Assembly: GCA_031081585.1 (NCBI GenBank)
Contig: JAVHLY010000002.1
Location: 82,671 to 146,670 of the forward strand
Reading direction: 5' to 3'
Length of the DNA stretch: 64,000 nucleotides
From: Armatimonadota bacterium
Lineage (GTDB): Bacteria; Sysuimicrobiota; Sysuimicrobiia; Sysuimicrobiales; Humicultoraceae
The notes under the pieces are model-generated. The model was not told the DNA's origin. It worked only from the letters and a program-made list of their open reading frames with translations, and made no database searches. This document shows positions 9,024 to 18,414 of this stretch, in pieces. Each line of letters opens with the position of its first letter. Position 1 is the stretch's first letter. Both the position numbers and the translations under genes were made by a program.

Positions 9024-10175
9024 CTACTTCGGCTCCTTCGGCCAGGGGCCGACCACGCCAGGGGCCGCCCACTCCATCGTGGTCAGCTCGGCCACGGTCA
9101 TGACCTTGCCCGCCGGGACGCGCAGCACCCCGTTGCGGTCGCGGATGGGTCCGGTGAAGGGGTCCCACTTCACCGGCTTGGCGGACATCTGGGCCAGGCG
9201 ACGGTTCACCAGGTCGTAGACGGAGACCCGGCCGAACTCCCGCGTCTGGACCCGCGCCGCCTTCAGCCGGTCCACGAAGATCGGGTTGATCGGTACCCCG
9301 AACTCCCCGCCCAGCTCCACCGCCTTCTCCGCCAGCAGCCACCAGTAGTCCACGTTGGCCAGGTTCTCGGCGTTGTACCGGCCGCTGAGCACCTTGGAGA
9401 GGAAGTCCAGGTAGATCGTCTCCCAGTGCACCAGCTGCCCCGAGATCACGTGGCGCGGGGCGAACCGCTGCATCGGGGAGTAGTGGCTGAAGGAGAGGAG
9501 GTTTCGCCGCGCCGCCACCTGGATCACCGTCGGCGAGTCCTCGGTGAAGGCGAAGACGTCGGCGCCTTCGGCGATGAGAGCCTCGGTGGCCTCCTTGGCC
9601 TTGGCCGGGTCGAACCAGGAGAAGATCCAGCGGACGTGGACGGTGGCGCGCGGGTTCACGGCGCGCACGCCGAGCGCGAAGGCGCTGATGTGGCGCTTGA
9701 CCTCCGGGATGGGGAAGGCGCCCACGTAGCCGATCTTGTGGCTCCGGGTCAGCGCGCCGGCCATCAGTCCGTTGAGGTAGTAGACCTGGTAGAAGTCGGC
9801 CATGTAGGTGAACATGTTGTGGTTGCGCTTGAAGCCGCTGGCGTGGCCGAAGATGATGGTCGGGTAGCGCTTGGCCATCTCCAGCGTGCCGTCCATGAAG
9901 CCGAAGCTGGTGGTGAAGACCACCCGGGCGCCCTGCTGGATGAGCTTCTCGATGAAGGGCTGCACCTGGGCCTCCGGCACCGACTCCACGTACATCGTCT
10001 GCACCGGCAGCTTCTGCTCGACGATCCGCCGCGCCTGGTCGTGCGCGTGGGTCCACCCGTAGTCGCCGATGGGGCCCACGTAGATGAACCCCACCTTGAG
10101 CTTCGCCTGCGCCGCCCCGCCGGCGGCGAAGGCCAGGACCAGGATGAGCACCAGGCATGCCCGCAGGATCCGCAT
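9024..10175 (-). CDS. BMP-family ABC transporter substrate-binding protein
   Basis: An exported binding protein of the BMP/PnrA-like family, whose members bind nucleosides or purines. I start at ATG 10175, with GGGAGGGAG just upstream. This gives a clean signal peptide (MRILRACLVLILVLAFAAGG...AQA) with no lipobox cysteine, so a soluble or loosely held protein. The family pattern follows: KVGFIYVGPIGDYGWTHAHD, VFTTSFGFMDGT, KIGYVGAFPIPEVKRHI, DVFAFTEDSPTVIQ. About 383 aa. Two permeases and a duplicated ATPase transcribed upstream on the same strand complete a nucleoside-type importer. Confidence 0.88.
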   Translation of the reverse strand: MRILRACLVLILVLAFAAGGAAQAKLKVGFIYVGPIGDYGWTHAHDQARRIVEQKLPVQTMYVESVPEAQVQPFIEKLIQQGARVVFTTSFGFMDGTLEMAKRYPTIIFGHASGFKRNHNMFTYMADFYQVYYLNGLMAGALTRSHKIGYVGAFPIPEVKRHISAFALGVRAVNPRATVHVRWIFSWFDPAKAKEATEALIAEGADVFAFTEDSPTVIQVAARRNLLSFSHYSPMQRFAPRHVISGQLVHWETIYLDFLSKVLSGRYNAENLANVDYWWLLAEKAVELGGEFGVPINPIFVDRLKAARVQTREFGRVSVYDLVNRRLAQMSAKPVKWDPFTGPIRDRNGVLRVPAGKVMTVAELTTMEWAAPGVVGPWPKEPK

Positions 10176-10256
10176 CGTCTCCCTCCCCTGCGCCAGTTCT
10201 GCGTGATCTGGTTCCACGGCCACGACGCCTCCGCCTGCCGCCCGGCCCCTGGATCG

Positions 10257-11132
10257 TCAGGGTTCGCCCCGGCTATAGGGCAGGCCCAGCGCCTCGGGCG
10301 CCCCACCCCACCGGCGGGCGCCGCCCCGCCCCGCCGCCGCCAGGACCAGGATCGTCACCGCAAACGGCATGAGCTGGAGCGGCTCCGGGGGGATCCAGGT
10401 CTGGAGGCGGAACGACAGGTGGAAGAGGCCCCCGAAGAGCACCGCCCCGGCCACCGCCCGCAGCGGGTCCCAGGCGGCGAAGATGGCGATGGCGATGGCG
10501 ATCCACCCCAGCCCCGCGGTCATCCCCTCGGTCCAGGAGGGGCGGTAGGCCACCGAGAGGAAGCCGCCGCCCACCCCGGCCAGCATGCCGCCCAGGACCA
10601 CCGCCAGGTAGCGCACCAGGGCCACGTTGATGCCCACGGCGTCCACGGCCGCCGGCGCCTCTCCCGCCGAGCGCAGCGCCACCCCCCAGGCGGTGTGGTA
10701 CAGGACAAACCACAGGAGCACCGCCAGCAGCACCCCGCCGAAGGTGACCCCCGAGACCTCGGGCAGGGTGTTGAGGAGCGGCAGCCCCTCCCAGCGGCGG
10801 CCCAGCAGGGCGGAGAGCCCCAGGCCGAGCATGGTGAGGGCCAGCCCCGAGACGTATTGGTTGGCGCGCAGCGTCACGGCGACGAAGGCGTGCAGCAGCG
10901 CGGCCAGCCCGCCGACGCCGGCGGCGGCCAGGAGCCCCACCTCGGGACGCCCCAGGGTCTGCGCCACGGCGAAGGCGGCGAAGGCGCCGAGGATCATCAT
11001 CCCCTCCACGCCCAGGTTGACCACGCCGCTGCGCTCGGCGTAGACCTCGCCCAGCGCCGCCCACAGCAGCGGCGTGCCCAGGGCCAGCGCCCGCACCAGC
11101 GTCTCGGCCAGCCAGGTGACCACCGCTTCCAT
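10257..11132 (-). CDS. ABC transporter permease (YufQ/nucleoside type)
   Basis: An inner-membrane permease of the ribose/nucleoside class (BPD_transp_2). Start ATG 11132 (MEAVVTWLAETLVRAL) with GGAGGG upstream; a GTG directly before it is equally possible. The ERSGVVNLGVEGMMILGAF block near residue 30-48 is typical of the second permease of BMP-type systems. Many hydrophobic helices follow and the length is ~291 aa. It is the partner of the permease at 11221-12363. Confidence 0.87.
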   Translation of the reverse strand: MEAVVTWLAETLVRALALGTPLLWAALGEVYAERSGVVNLGVEGMMILGAFAAFAVAQTLGRPEVGLLAAAGVGGLAALLHAFVAVTLRANQYVSGLALTMLGLGLSALLGRRWEGLPLLNTLPEVSGVTFGGVLLAVLLWFVLYHTAWGVALRSAGEAPAAVDAVGINVALVRYLAVVLGGMLAGVGGGFLSVAYRPSWTEGMTAGLGWIAIAIAIFAAWDPLRAVAGAVLFGGLFHLSFRLQTWIPPEPLQLMPFAVTILVLAAAGRGGARRWGGAPEALGLPYSRGEP

Positions 11133-11220
11133 CACGCGCCCTCCGGCTCCCCCGCCCCCAGACCCCGGCGCTCCCCCGGCCCCGCCGGCCTCAGGCCACC
11201 GCTCCTCCGGTCCCCTGAGA

Positions 11221-12363
11221 TCATCCGTCACCGCCCCCCAGCCCGGGGACTTCCCGTTCCGGCTCCATCACCGGGGCGCGTGCAGCGGGTGCAGGCGCCC
11301 ATCGCACCCGCAGCCGCAGCAGCCGCTCGCTGCCGATCAGGCAGAAGAGGATCAGCCCGTTGAAGACGTCGGTCACCCGGGCCGGCATCTGCAGCGCCAC
11401 CCGCATCACGTCCCCGCTGGCGAAGATGATCCCGAGGAAGAGCGCGGTGGCGATCACCGCCAGCGGGTTGTTGCGGGCGAGCCAGGCCACGATGATGGCC
11501 GCGTAGCCGAAGCCCAGCGAGATCTGGTTGGGGTCGAGCAGGCGGTGGTGGATGCCGCCCACTTCCCCCACCCCGGCCCATCCCGCCGCCCCGCCGGCCA
11601 GGAGCATGACGAGCAAGGTCACCCGCGCCGGCCGCATGCCCGCATACCGCGCCGCCTCGGGACTGTGCCCCTGGACGCGGATCTCGAAGCCCAGCCGCGT
11701 GCGGGCCAGGAGCAACGCCGCGCCCACGGCCAGCAGCAGCCCGAGGGCGAGGGTGGGCCAGTGGATGCGCGTGCCGGCCAGCACGGGGATGGTGGCGCCC
11801 GGCGGGAAGGCATTGGTGAAGGCGAAGCCGCGCATCTCCGGCCCCTTCCAGGGGCCGTGCACCAGCCAGGCGACGATGTAGAGCGCGATGTAGTTGAGCA
11901 TGAGCGTGGAGATGACCTCGTTCACGGCGAAGCGCCAGCGCAGCAGGACCGGCAGCGCGCCCCAGGTCGCACCGGCCAGGAAGCCGGCCAGGAACATGGC
12001 CGGCAGCTTCCACGCCGCGGGGACGGGGGAGAAGAGGGCCACCCAGGTGGCGCCGATGGCGCCGCAGAGCAGCTGGCCCTCGGCGCCGATGTTCCAGAAC
12101 TGGGCACGGAAGGCCAGGGCCAGCCCCACGCCGGCCAGCAGCAGGGGGATGGTGTTGCGCACGATCTCCGGCAGGGCCCGGGCGTTGAAGAGGGTCCCCT
12201 GGACGATCACGGCGTAGGCGCGCACCGGGGAGACGCCGTAGGCGGCGAAGATCACGCCGGCCAGGAGGAACGCGGCCACGACGGCCCCGGCGGAGACGGT
12301 GAGCACCCACCACCCCGGGGGGTCAGGCCGAGGTTCCACCAAGAAGGGGCCGACCCGTCTCAT
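11221..12363 (-). CDS. ABC transporter permease (YufP/nucleoside type)
   Basis: A 380-residue permease that pairs with the YufQ-like permease to form the channel of a nucleoside/purine-type importer. FRAQFWNIGAEGQLLCGAIG near residue 90 and LMLNYIALYIVAWLVHGPWK near 160 are typical of YufP-like permeases. At least eight hydrophobic helices are visible, with a Pro/Ala-rich cytoplasmic tail at the C-terminus. Its start overlaps the end of the ATPase gene by 4 bases (ATGA), so the two are translationally coupled. Confidence 0.88.
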   Translation of the reverse strand: MRRVGPFLVEPRPDPPGWWVLTVSAGAVVAAFLLAGVIFAAYGVSPVRAYAVIVQGTLFNARALPEIVRNTIPLLLAGVGLALAFRAQFWNIGAEGQLLCGAIGATWVALFSPVPAAWKLPAMFLAGFLAGATWGALPVLLRWRFAVNEVISTLMLNYIALYIVAWLVHGPWKGPEMRGFAFTNAFPPGATIPVLAGTRIHWPTLALGLLLAVGAALLLARTRLGFEIRVQGHSPEAARYAGMRPARVTLLVMLLAGGAAGWAGVGEVGGIHHRLLDPNQISLGFGYAAIIVAWLARNNPLAVIATALFLGIIFASGDVMRVALQMPARVTDVFNGLILFCLIGSERLLRLRVRWAPAPAARAPVMEPEREVPGLGGGDG

Positions 12364-14081
12364 CCCGCGGACTCCCGGGCGGGCTCCCCTCCGGTGCGCT
12401 CCGCCGCGGGGGCGGCCGCCTGCCCCGTCATCAGCAGTCCGACCGTCTCCCGGTCGGCTTCGGCGCCCGGCAGGACGGCCATGAGCTGTCCGCCGTACAT
12501 CACCGCCACCCGGTCGGCGAGGGCCAGGACCTCGTCGAGGTCCTCAGAGACCAGGAGCACCCCGGCCCCCTCGTCCCGCCGGCGCAGGAGCTGGGCGTGG
12601 ATCTGCTCGGTGGCGCTCACGTCCAGCCCCGAGGTGGGGTGGGCGGCCACGATCAGGCCCGGCCGGCCGGAGAGCTCGCGCGCCAGGATGAGCTTCTGGA
12701 TGTTCCCGCCAGAGAGGGCGCGCACCGGCGTGCGCGGCCCCGGCGCGGCGATCTCGTACTCGGCGATCAGGCGGGTGGCGAACCCCTCCACCGCCCGCAG
12801 GTCCAGGAGCGGGCCGCGGGCGAAGGGCGGGTAGCGGTAGTGGCGCAGCACCAGGTTCTCCTGGACGGTCATCGCCGGCACGACGCCCACGCCGAGCCGC
12901 TCCTCGGGGATGTGGGCCGCTCCGGCCTCGAAGACCTCCCGCGCGGTGCGGTTGGTCACCTCGCGCCCCAGCACCCAGACCCGCCCGCGCTCGGCCGGGC
13001 GCAGCCCGGTGAGGACCTCCACGAGCTCCCGCTGGCCGTTCCCCGCCACGCCGGCGACGCCCACCACCTCGCCGCCCTGCACCGTGAGGCTCACCCCGCG
13101 CACGGCCACGAGCCCCCGGTCGTTGCGCGCCCACACCCCCTCCACCCGCAGGGCCTCGCCCGCCGGCGCCCGCGGCGTGCGGCGCGGGCGGAACTCCACC
13201 TCGCGCCCCACCATCATCCGCGCCAGCGTCCGCTTGTCCACGCCGGTCACGGGGAGCGTCCCCACCACGCGGCCGCGGCGCAGCACGGTCACCCGGTCCG
13301 CCAGGCCGATCACCTCGTCGAGCTTGTGGGTGATGAAGATCACCGCCTGCCCCTCGGCGCGCATGCGGCGCAAGACGGCGAAGAGGGCCTCGGCCTCCTG
13401 CGGGGTGAGGACGCTGGTGGGCTCGTCCAGCACCAGGACCCGGGCGCCGCGCAGCAACGCCTTGAGGATCTCCAGGCGCTGCTGTTCGCTCACCGAGAGG
13501 CTCCACACCGGGGCGCGCGGGTCCACGGTGAGGCCGTAGCGCGCGCCCACCTCACGCAGGCGGCGCTCCACCTGGCGGGCGGGGAAGAGCCAGGGGGCGT
13601 CGGCCAGGCCCAGCGCGATGTTCTCGGCGGCGGTGTGGCGGCGCACCAGCAGGAAGTGCTGCGGCACCAGCCCGATGCCGAGCGCGATGGCGTCCCGCGG
13701 GGAGTGGATGGTGACCCGCCGGCCGCGCAGGAGGATCTCCCCGCCGTCCGGCTGGTGCAGGCCGTAGAGGACGTGCACCAGGGTGGTCTTGCCGGCGCCG
13801 TTCTCGCCCAGCAGGGCGTGGATCTCCCCGGCACGCACCTCGAGCGTCACCCGGTCGTTGGCGACGACGCCGGGGAAGGTCTTGGTGATCTCCCGGAGGG
13901 CCAGCAGGGGGGCGTCGAGCGACCCCGACCTCTGCCCGCTGTCCGGCAGGCCAGCGAGCGCCACACGGACAGGTTCCCCCGGTGGCGCGGGCACTCCTGC
14001 CGGGACGCCGGCGCGTCCGCACTTTCGGCGCGCTGCGGCAGGAGTGGCGGGACCGGGGCGGGAAGCGTACATGCCGAACAT
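12360..14081 (-). CDS. ABC transporter ATPase with two nucleotide-binding domains (YufO/RbsA type)
   Basis: Double ATPase driving the BMP-type importer. First domain: Walker A GENGAGKTTLVHVLYGL, signature LSVSEQQRLEILKAL and Walker B VLVLDEPTSVLTPQE. Second domain: a degenerate P-loop GVAGNGQRELVEVLTGL, LSGGNIQKLILAREL and HPTSGLDVSATEQIH. This asymmetry is normal for sugar/nucleoside ATPases. The start is uncertain: the ATG at 14081 adds a low-complexity N-terminus, whereas GTG 13964 starts closer to the first conserved strand (LLALREITKTFPG). It is the first gene of the leftward operon and is divergent from the hydroxylase genes at 14120. Confidence 0.9.
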   Translation of the reverse strand: MFGMYASRPGPATPAAARRKCGRAGVPAGVPAPPGEPVRVALAGLPDSGQRSGSLDAPLLALREITKTFPGVVANDRVTLEVRAGEIHALLGENGAGKTTLVHVLYGLHQPDGGEILLRGRRVTIHSPRDAIALGIGLVPQHFLLVRRHTAAENIALGLADAPWLFPARQVERRLREVGARYGLTVDPRAPVWSLSVSEQQRLEILKALLRGARVLVLDEPTSVLTPQEAEALFAVLRRMRAEGQAVIFITHKLDEVIGLADRVTVLRRGRVVGTLPVTGVDKRTLARMMVGREVEFRPRRTPRAPAGEALRVEGVWARNDRGLVAVRGVSLTVQGGEVVGVAGVAGNGQRELVEVLTGLRPAERGRVWVLGREVTNRTAREVFEAGAAHIPEERLGVGVVPAMTVQENLVLRHYRYPPFARGPLLDLRAVEGFATRLIAEYEIAAPGPRTPVRALSGGNIQKLILARELSGRPGLIVAAHPTSGLDVSATEQIHAQLLRRRDEGAGVLLVSEDLDEVLALADRVAVMYGGQLMAVLPGAEADRETVGLLMTGQAAAPAAERTGGEPARESAG

Positions 14082-14119
14082 TCCCGCATGATGCCACGTC
14101 CCGACGGTGAGGCGAACCG

Positions 14120-14593
14120 ATGCTCGTCCGGATGCGCGTGAACGGCGAGTGGCGGACGGCGGAGGTCTGGCCGGGGGCCAGCCTGCTGGCGGCCCTGCGC
14201 GACCACCTCGGCCTGCCCGGCGCCAAGAACGCCTGCGAGCAGGGGGAGTGCGGCTCCTGCTCGGTGTGGCTCGACGGCGAGCTGGTCTGCGCCTGCCTGG
14301 TGCTGGCAGCCCAGGCGGAGGGGCGCGAGGTGCGCACCGTGGAGAGCCTGGCCGCCGCCGGCACCCTCCACCCCGTGCAGGAGGCCTTCCTGGAGGCGGG
14401 GGCGGTCCAGTGCGGCTTCTGCACCCCGGGGCTGGTCGTGGCCGTCACCGACCTGCTGGAGCGCCACCCTGACCCCGACGAGCTGACCGTCCGGGAGGCC
14501 CTGGCGGGCAACCTCTGCCGCTGCACCGGCTACGCCAAGATCCTCGACGCGGTCCGCCTGGCCGCGGATCGCCTCCGTCCCGCTCCGGCGTGA
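14120..14593 (+). CDS. (2Fe-2S) subunit of a xanthine-dehydrogenase-type hydroxylase
   Basis: A 157-residue small subunit carrying two [2Fe-2S] clusters. The plant-ferredoxin-type cluster motif is NACEQGECGSCSVWLDGELVCAC. The second cluster uses CGFCTPG near residue 97 and CRCTGY near residue 135. These are hallmarks of the small subunit of molybdenum hydroxylases (xanthine dehydrogenase, CO dehydrogenase small subunit). It moves electrons from the Mo centre of the large subunit at 15957-18374 to a flavin subunit. No flavin gene lies beside it; the only one is at 36209. It overlaps the following aminohydrolase gene by 4 bases. Confidence 0.92.
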   Translation: MLVRMRVNGEWRTAEVWPGASLLAALRDHLGLPGAKNACEQGECGSCSVWLDGELVCACLVLAAQAEGREVRTVESLAAAGTLHPVQEAFLEAGAVQCGFCTPGLVVAVTDLLERHPDPDELTVREALAGNLCRCTGYAKILDAVRLAADRLRPAPA

Positions 14594-15960
14594 GCACCCT
14601 GCTCATCGACCGCTGCGAGGTGGTCGTCACCATGGACGAGGCGGGGACCGAGCTCCCGGGCGGCTCCGTGCTGGTCCAGGATGGGGTGATCGCCTGGGTG
14701 GGCACGGGTCCTGCCCCGGCGCCGCCCGAGGCGGAGCGCGTGGACGGCCGCGGCCTCGTGGCCCTCCCGGGTCTGGTGAATACCCACCACCACCTCTACC
14801 AGGCGCTCACCCGTGTGCGGGCCCAGGACCAGGGGCTCTTCGGCTGGCTGCGCGCGCTCTACCCGGTGTGGGCCGGGGTGGACGCGGAGTGGGCGTGGGC
14901 GGCGGCCCGCGTGGGGCTGGCCGAGCTGGCCCTCTCCGGGTGCAGCACGACGACGGACCACCACTACGTCTTCCCGCGCGGCGGCGGGGGGATCCTGGAG
15001 GCAGCCATCGCCGCCGCGGCCTCGCTCGGGGTGCGCTTCCACCCCTGCCGCGGGTCGATGGACCTGGGGGCCAGCCGGGGAGGGCTGCCGCCCGACGGGC
15101 TCGTGGAGGACGCCGACACCGTCCTGCACCACACCGAAGAGGTGATCCGGCGCCACCATGATCCGCGCCCCGCCGCGATGCTGCGCATCGCCGTGGCGCC
15201 CTGCTCGCCCTTCTCCGTCACACCGCGCCTGATGCGCGACGCCGCAGACCTGGCCCGCCGCCTCGGCATCCGCCTGCACACGCACATCGCCGAGACGCGC
15301 GACGAGGAGGCCTACTGCCTGGAGACCTTCGGGCGCCGGCCGGTGGAGCTGCTGGAGGAGATGGGCTGGCTCGGCCCCGACGTCTGGCTGGCCCACGCCG
15401 TCCACCTCGACGGCGGGGACATCCAGCGCCTGGCCCGCACGCAGACCGCCGTGGCCTGGTGCCCCACCTCCAACCTGCGTCTGGGGTCGGGGATCGCGCC
15501 CGCCGCGGCCCTGCTCCGCGCCGGCGTGACGGTAGGACTGGCGGTGGACGGCTCCGCCTCCAACGACAGCGGCCACCTGCTGGCGGAGGCGCGCATGGGG
15601 TTGCTGGCCAGCCGCGTCCACGGGGCCGCCACCCTTGGGGCCCGCGAGGTGCTGCGGGCGGCTGCCCGCGGCGGGGCGCTCTGCCTGGGCCGCCCCGAGC
15701 TGGGCTCCCTCGTCCCGGGGCAGCAGGCCGACGTGGCGCTCTTCTCCGTGGAGGGGGTGGAGTTCGCCGGGGCGGAGGCGGACCCGGTGGCCGCGCTCCT
15801 CTTCTGCACACCGCGCCGGGTGCGCCACCTCCTGGTGGCCGGGCAGTGGGTGGTGCGCGACGGGCGGCTCGTGCGGGCCGACGAGGAGGAGATCGCCGTG
15901 GAGGGGCGGCGGGTGGCGCGCCAGATCCTGGCGTGGAGCGAGAGGACGGTGGCGGGATGA
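14590..15960 (+). CDS. Amidohydrolase, 8-oxoguanine deaminase / TrzN-AtzB-like
   Basis: A 456-residue zinc amidohydrolase of the cytosine/8-oxoguanine/triazine deaminase group. Metal-site motifs in order: NTHHHLYQALTR (HxH), HTHIAETRDEE (third His), HAVHLD (fourth His) and the Asp in GLAVDGSASND. NTHHHLYQ with VAPCSPFSVTP and VAWCPTSNLRLGSG is the pattern of 8-oxoguanine deaminases, which make uric acid. It lies between the two subunits of a purine-type hydroxylase, with 4-base overlaps on both sides, which supports a purine substrate. The exact substrate is inferred. Confidence 0.85.
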   Translation: MSTLLIDRCEVVVTMDEAGTELPGGSVLVQDGVIAWVGTGPAPAPPEAERVDGRGLVALPGLVNTHHHLYQALTRVRAQDQGLFGWLRALYPVWAGVDAEWAWAAARVGLAELALSGCSTTTDHHYVFPRGGGGILEAAIAAAASLGVRFHPCRGSMDLGASRGGLPPDGLVEDADTVLHHTEEVIRRHHDPRPAAMLRIAVAPCSPFSVTPRLMRDAADLARRLGIRLHTHIAETRDEEAYCLETFGRRPVELLEEMGWLGPDVWLAHAVHLDGGDIQRLARTQTAVAWCPTSNLRLGSGIAPAAALLRAGVTVGLAVDGSASNDSGHLLAEARMGLLASRVHGAATLGAREVLRAAARGGALCLGRPELGSLVPGQQADVALFSVEGVEFAGAEADPVAALLFCTPRRVRHLLVAGQWVVRDGRLVRADEEEIAVEGRRVARQILAWSERTVAG

Positions 15961-18374
15961 GCGTCCGCACCGTGACCCGCACTCGCGGCGTCGTCGGCGA
16001 GAGCGCCCGCCGCGTCGACGGGGTCCCCAAGGTCAAGGGGGAGTTTCTCTTCGGCAGCGACCTGTGGGCCGAGGGGATGCTCTACGGCCACACCGTGCGC
16101 AGCCCCCACGCGCACGCCCGCATCCGCCGCATCGACGTCTCCGCCGCCCTGGCCACCCCCGGCGTCCACGCGGTCCTCCTGGCCGACGACGTCCCCGGGC
16201 GGAAGACCTTCGGGCTGGAGTTCGCCGACCAGCCGGTGCTGGCGTGGGACCGGGTGCGCTACGTGGGCGAGGCGGTGGCGGTGCTGGCGGCGGACGACCC
16301 GGAGACGGCCCGCCGCGCCGCCGAGCGGGTGGTCGTGGAGTACGAGCTCCTGCCGGCGGTGACCGACATGGAGGAGGCGCTGCGCCCCGACGTGCCGCGC
16401 CTGCACGACTTCGGGAACGTGCTGCGCCACCTGCGCATCGTCCACGGCGACCCCGACGCCGCGGCCGAGGTGTGGGTGGAGGGCTACTACGAGACCGGGA
16501 TGCAGGACCAGGCCTTCCTCGGGCCCGAGGCCGGCCTGGCCGTGCCCGCCGGCGACGGCGGCGTCGACCTGTACGTGGCCACGCAGTGGCTGCACGTCGA
16601 CCAGGAGCAGATCGCGCCGTGCCTGGGCCTGCCCAAGGAGAAGGTGCGCCTCTACCTGGCAGGGGTCGGCGGGGCCTTCGGCGCCCGCGAGGACCTCTCC
16701 ATGCACATCCACGCCTGCCTGCTGGCGCTGCGCACCGGCCGCCCGGTGAAGATCGCCTACGGGCGGGAGGAGTCCTTCTACGGCCACGTCCACCGCCACC
16801 CCGCGCGCATCTGGATGCGCACCGGGGCGGCGCGCGACGGCCGGCTGGTGTGCGTGCGGGCGCGCATCCTGCTCGACGGCGGCGCCTACGCCTCGTCGTC
16901 GGCGGCGGTCATCGCCAACGCCGCCACCTTTGCGGCCGGGCCCTACGAGGTGCCCAACGCCCTCATCGAGGGGACGTGCGTCTACACCAACAACCCGCCC
17001 TGCGGGGCGATGCGCGGCTTCGGCGCGGTGCAGGCGTGCTTCGCTTACGAGGCGCAGATGGACCGCCTGGCCCGGGCCCTGGGGATCGACCCGGTGGAGC
17101 TGCGGCGGCGCAACGCCCTGCGCCCGGGGTCGGTGCTGCCCACGGGGCAGGTGGTCCGGGGGAGCGCCCCCGTGCGCGAGGTCATCGACCGCTGCGCCGC
17201 CGTCCCGCTCCCGCCCGAGGAACCCCCCGCCGGGCGGAACCCGCTCGCCTACCCCGGCGGCGCCGGCAACGTCTCCCGCGGCGAGCGCCTGCGCCGCGGG
17301 GTGGGGTTCGCCGTCGGCTACAAGAACCTGGCCTACAGCGGCGGCTTCGACGACGCGGCCGAGGCGCGCGTGCGCCTCTTCGCCGGCCCGGCCGGTCCGG
17401 TGGTGGAGGTGCACAGCGCTGCGGCGGAGGTCGGCCAGGGGGTGCACACGGTGCTGGCCCAGATCGCCCGCACCGAGCTGGGCGTGGAGCAGGTGGTGAT
17501 CCGCCAGCCCGACACGGCCGTGGGGTCGGCCGGGTCGAGCTCGGCGTCCCGTCAGACGATGATGTCCGGCGGGGCGGTGCAGCTGGCCGCCCAGGCCGTG
17601 CGCGACGCCCTGCTGGAGCGGGTCCGCCGCCACGCCGCCGCGCAGGGGCGGGCGCTGCGCGAGCCGCTCACGCTGGCCGGCGGACTGGTTCTCGCGGACG
17701 GCGAGCCGGTGGGGGCCATCGCCGACTTCCTGGCCGAGCCCATCGAGGCCACCAGGACCTTCCACCACCGGCGCACCACGCCGCTCGACGCCCGCGGGCA
17801 GGGGGACGTCCACGTCGCCTTCGCCTTCGCCGCGCAGCGGGCCGTGGTGGAGGTGGACGAGGAGCTGGGGCTCGTGCGCGTCGTCCAGATCGCCACCGCG
17901 CAGGACGTGGGGCGGGCCATCCACCCGCAGCACGTCTTCGGGCAGATCGAGGGCGGCACCGCCCAGGGCCTCGGCCTGGCGCTGATGGAGGAGCTGCAGC
18001 TGCGGGACGGCCGCATCCTCAACCCCTCCTTCACCGACTACCTGATCCCCACGATCCTGGACATGCCCCCGGTGGTCTCCATGCTGGTCGAGGAGCCGGA
18101 GCCCGGATTCCCGTACGGGGCGAAGGGCGTGGGGGAGCCGTCGACCGTGGTCTCCACCGCCGCCATCGTGGCCGCGCTGCGCGATGCCACGGGGCGCGAG
18201 CTGAACCGCGTGCCGGTGCGCCCGGACGACCTGGTCGGACTCGCCCCGCCGGTGCGCCCGCGTGCCGGCTGGCCGCCGGCCCCCGATGTCCCCGGGCCGG
18301 AGCCGGTGCCGCACTACTACGGCCTCTCCACCGGGCAGGCGGTGCTGGGGGGGACGGTGGGGAAGGCCCCCTGA
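15957..18374 (+). CDS. Molybdopterin-binding large subunit, xanthine dehydrogenase family
   Basis: An 805-residue molybdenum hydroxylase large subunit. N-terminal aldehyde oxidase/xanthine dehydrogenase a/b hammerhead (GVPKVKGEFLFGSDL, HAHARIRRIDVSAAL), then Moco-binding segments: GVGGAFGAREDLSMH, GAMRGFGAVQACF, and AAEVGQGVHTVLAQIA. The catalytic base Glu is in PYGAKGVGEPST near the C-terminus. Start ATG 15957 overlaps the aminohydrolase stop (ATGA). With the 2Fe-2S subunit at 14120 it forms a hydroxylase, probably for purines, missing only a flavin subunit. Its stop lies inside a 23-bp tandem repeat. Confidence 0.9.
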   Translation: MSVRTVTRTRGVVGESARRVDGVPKVKGEFLFGSDLWAEGMLYGHTVRSPHAHARIRRIDVSAALATPGVHAVLLADDVPGRKTFGLEFADQPVLAWDRVRYVGEAVAVLAADDPETARRAAERVVVEYELLPAVTDMEEALRPDVPRLHDFGNVLRHLRIVHGDPDAAAEVWVEGYYETGMQDQAFLGPEAGLAVPAGDGGVDLYVATQWLHVDQEQIAPCLGLPKEKVRLYLAGVGGAFGAREDLSMHIHACLLALRTGRPVKIAYGREESFYGHVHRHPARIWMRTGAARDGRLVCVRARILLDGGAYASSSAAVIANAATFAAGPYEVPNALIEGTCVYTNNPPCGAMRGFGAVQACFAYEAQMDRLARALGIDPVELRRRNALRPGSVLPTGQVVRGSAPVREVIDRCAAVPLPPEEPPAGRNPLAYPGGAGNVSRGERLRRGVGFAVGYKNLAYSGGFDDAAEARVRLFAGPAGPVVEVHSAAAEVGQGVHTVLAQIARTELGVEQVVIRQPDTAVGSAGSSSASRQTMMSGGAVQLAAQAVRDALLERVRRHAAAQGRALREPLTLAGGLVLADGEPVGAIADFLAEPIEATRTFHHRRTTPLDARGQGDVHVAFAFAAQRAVVEVDEELGLVRVVQIATAQDVGRAIHPQHVFGQIEGGTAQGLGLALMEELQLRDGRILNPSFTDYLIPTILDMPPVVSMLVEEPEPGFPYGAKGVGEPSTVVSTAAIVAALRDATGRELNRVPVRPDDLVGLAPPVRPRAGWPPAPDVPGPEPVPHYYGLSTGQAVLGGTVGKAP

Positions 18375-18414
18375 CACCGGGAGCACTACTCTCCTGACAC
18401 CGGGAGCACTACTC
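18371..18414. repeat. Two tandem copies of a 21-bp sequence across two stop codons
   Basis: CTGACACCGGGAGCACTACTC occurs exactly at 18371-18391 and 18394-18414 (period 23). The first copy holds the TGA of the hydroxylase large subunit. The second holds the minus-strand TAG of the phosphosulfolactate synthase gene. It is a small tandem duplication between convergent genes. Confidence 0.9.

Noticed and set aside
9007..9059. Direct repeat GGGGCCGACCACGCC at 9007 and 9045
   Set aside because: A 15-bp GC-rich duplication at the end of the BMP gene without further structure; likely local slippage.
7704..11363. 1219-codon open frame on the plus strand
   Set aside because: It crosses the aminotransferase in another frame and the BMP operon antisense; the product is low-complexity and has no motif.
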